From Glaciecola sp. XM2 (lineage in GTDB: Bacteria; Pseudomonadota; Gammaproteobacteria; Enterobacterales; Alteromonadaceae): a DNA stretch of 64,000 bases. Below are positions 56,883-64,000 of this stretch, piece by piece (position 1 is the stretch's first letter; each line of letters opens with the position of its first letter). The notes under the pieces were generated by a model. That model did not search any database. It saw nothing but the letters and a program-made list of their open reading frames with translations, and was not told the DNA's origin. The DNA lies in contig NZ_JAHEOJ010000028.1 of the NCBI RefSeq assembly GCF_018595715.1, positions 184,703 to 248,702 on the forward strand, in the 5' to 3' direction. The position numbers and the translations under genes are program-made.

Positions 56883-57393
56883 TAATTAAACGCATCTTAA
56901 GAAGTGAAATTGTGGGTATGCTACCAAGAATTGACAAAACAAGGTGGTAACGACAATAGATTACTCACATCAGCATATTTGCTGTTGTCAGCGGTCTAAT
57001 TACCTGCCTCAGCCCCTTGCACTGCCACCGGGAACCCTGGCTCTGATACAAACACCTTAATAAAAACAAAAATGTGGCGCAAAATTTACACCTTTTGTCG
57101 TATTTTCTTGCCGTAATAAATACATTATATTTCAGATGTTTAATGTTTATTTATTTTATGAATACTAACATTAATGCTGGTGATAATTGCTTTTCGCCAT
57201 AGAAATAGGTAACGTCAGCGACCCGCGATGAAAAAAACAAAAAAATTGATGGTTAAAGCGCATCCATAGCGCCCCTAAAAAAACCATCAGCACACAGCAA
57301 ACGAAAGTGGCATACAACGCGGCATAAAATTATAGGTTTGCGCAATCGCACAGACTCGTCAGTGGCGGGCTTTACAGTATTTAGGAGTGCAAA
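56883..57393. promoter_or_regulatory. Intergenic region between arcB and gltB (long gltB leader)
   Basis: A 511-bp AT-rich region with no convincing gene. Its right half contains inverted repeats TGATGGTT (57247-57254) / AACCATCA (57282-57289), enclosing GCGC (57258-57261) / GCGC (57269-57272), which can fold into a nested hairpin in the gltB leader without a following T run. A GC-rich imperfect palindrome CCGGGAACCCTGG lies around 57030. The gltB ribosome site is TTTAGGAG at 57380-57387. Confidence 0.5.
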
Positions 57394-63292
<5,899 letters not shown>

Positions 63293-63394
63293 CTGTAAAC
63301 GCGTGGTGCGCTTGTAAGTAATAGTTATTTTTATTAATACTTATTAGCCTCTTTGCACACCTGCTTTCGCTGTTTTTGCCTTGTAAGCAGCACT

Positions 63395-63429
63395 ACTGAC
63401 AAGTAGGCTGTTTTAAGCAGTCAGTTTTT
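63395..63429 (+). terminator. Possible terminator after gltBD
   Basis: The arms ACTGAC (63395-63400) and GTCAGT (63420-63425) enclose a 19-nt loop and are followed by TTTTT. The loop is long and the stem only 6 bp, so this is a weak candidate, about 100 bp after the gltD stop. Confidence 0.35.
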
Positions 63430-63485
63430 GAGCAAGGACTGAAGCGCCCATGTTGAAGGCTCACATTTAAGACAGGATCGAATCC

Positions 63486-64000
63486 ATGAACAGTTGGTAT
63501 GTAATCTCTAAAAAATTACTTGTCATCACAGCGATTTTTTTAACTAGCTCGGCATACGCTGACAATGCAGCCGAGAATGCTACTGAGGCTACAAAAGCTG
63601 ATGATAGTGCCGTGCTAGCGCAAGCCACACTCCCTGAAATAACCGAACCTAAACAGAGCATCTCATCTGAGCGAGCGCAGGAAATGATGGCAACTGATAT
63701 GCCGGAATCCCTTAAAGCGCTCGCGACGCTGACTGAAGATGCTGAGTTAATTATGGCATCTGAAACACCTGACCTGATTGCAGCATTAACGTCTGTTCCC
63801 CCTGCGGTCCCTGAACAACAAGAGGTCGCAGCGCCTGAGCCAGTCATCACCGAAAGCTCTGATATTAATGAAATGATGGCACCTCAAGGGCCAGAAGCAC
63901 CTGGTCCGGTGATAGCCGAAAGCTCTGACATTAACGAAATGATGGCGCCTCAAGCGCCAGAAGCACCTGAGCCGGTCATCGCCGAAAGCTCTGATATTAA
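63486..64000 (+). CDS. Exported protein with 22-residue tandem repeats (partial, runs off the window)
   Basis: No family recognised. From the ATG at 63486 (AGGA site 8 bp upstream) the frame stays open to the window end, at least 171 codons. The N-terminus is a signal peptide (MNSWYVISKKLLVITAIFL, cleavage likely after AYA). The mature part is acidic, Ala/Glu/Pro-rich and poor in aromatics. From residue 117 it consists of 22-residue repeats containing ESSDINEMMAPQ. Such proteins may be periplasmic or surface spacers, possibly a tail for a downstream domain not seen here. It lies 193 bp after gltD, same strand, probably a separate unit. Confidence 0.8.
   Translation, partial: MNSWYVISKKLLVITAIFLTSSAYADNAAENATEATKADDSAVLAQATLPEITEPKQSISSERAQEMMATDMPESLKALATLTEDAELIMASETPDLIAALTSVPPAVPEQQEVAAPEPVITESSDINEMMAPQGPEAPGPVIAESSDINEMMAPQAPEAPEPVIAESSDI
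63834..64000 (+). repeat. 66-bp in-frame tandem repeats
   Basis: Two complete 66-bp units (63834-63899 and 63900-63965) and a partial third (63966 onward). Each begins CCTGAGCC or CCTGGTCC and encodes a conserved core ESSDINEMMAPQ. The units differ mostly at third codon positions, so protein sequence appears to be kept while DNA drifts. The array probably continues beyond the window. Confidence 0.9.

Noticed and set aside
63467..63850. 127-codon open frame on the minus strand with Ser/Ala-rich protein
   Set aside because: It is antisense to a frame with a ribosome site, signal peptide and in-frame tandem repeats; its composition is the mirror of the Ala/Glu-rich coding strand.

Overview
The window looks like chromosomal DNA of a marine gammaproteobacterium of the order Alteromonadales (Alteromonas/Glaciecola-like). 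This rests on the conserved blocks mlaFEDCB-ibaG-murA divergent from yrbG-kdsD-kdsC-lptCAB-rpoN-hpf-ptsN-rapZ-npr, zapE/zapG/degQ/degS, arcB next to gltBD, a type A RNase P RNA and the moderate GC content. No transposase, prophage, CRISPR array or tRNA gene was recognised. The species assignment is inference.

Layout. 1-6.6 kb: an MscS-type channel, then an RND efflux pump (membrane-fusion protein and permease) led by a GbsR/MarR-like regulator with a perfect inverted repeat upstream. 6.6-26 kb: an exopolysaccharide region. It starts with manC (GDP-mannose supply) and a class 3 lipase. A leftward glycan operon follows (WecG/TagA-type transferase, two GT4 transferases, a Wzy/WaaL-type protein). 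A rightward group holds a LapG-type protease, a LapD-type c-di-GMP receptor, an unrecognised Gly-rich exported protein and a second Wzy/WaaL-type protein. A leftward export operon carries an outer-membrane barrel, a Wza-like protein, a Wzc tyrosine kinase, a PHP phosphatase and a VpsP-like protein. A divergent sugar-phosphate transferase closes the region. The arrangement resembles the Vibrio vps-II genes, but no Wzx flippase is visible.

26-34.2 kb: mixed metabolic and regulatory genes: a histone-deacetylase-family hydrolase, a BrxR/CapW-type WYL regulator with a TerB-like protein, a DesK/DesR-like two-component pair, a GNAT-nitrilase fusion, a DUF2855 protein and a crotonase. 34.3-35.5 kb: rnpB (minus strand) and a YeeN-type YebC paralogue. 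35.6-40 kb: zapE, zapG, degQ and degS, for division and envelope quality control. 40-54.5 kb: the envelope block, covering peptidoglycan precursor synthesis (murA), phospholipid transport (mla), Kdo synthesis and LPS transport (kds, lpt), sigma-54 with the nitrogen PTS, and mgtE. 54.5-63.3 kb: arcB and the glutamate synthase genes gltB and gltD. At the right edge an exported protein with 66-bp tandem repeats runs out of the window.

Most of the window is ordinary core genome. The parts that deserve a second look are the EPS/LapDG region with its unknown exported protein, the WYL-TerB pair without visible defence genes, an ArcB that has lost one of its two redox cysteines, the operator of the efflux operon, and the repeat protein at the edge. 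No clearly new multi-gene system could be demonstrated from sequence alone.
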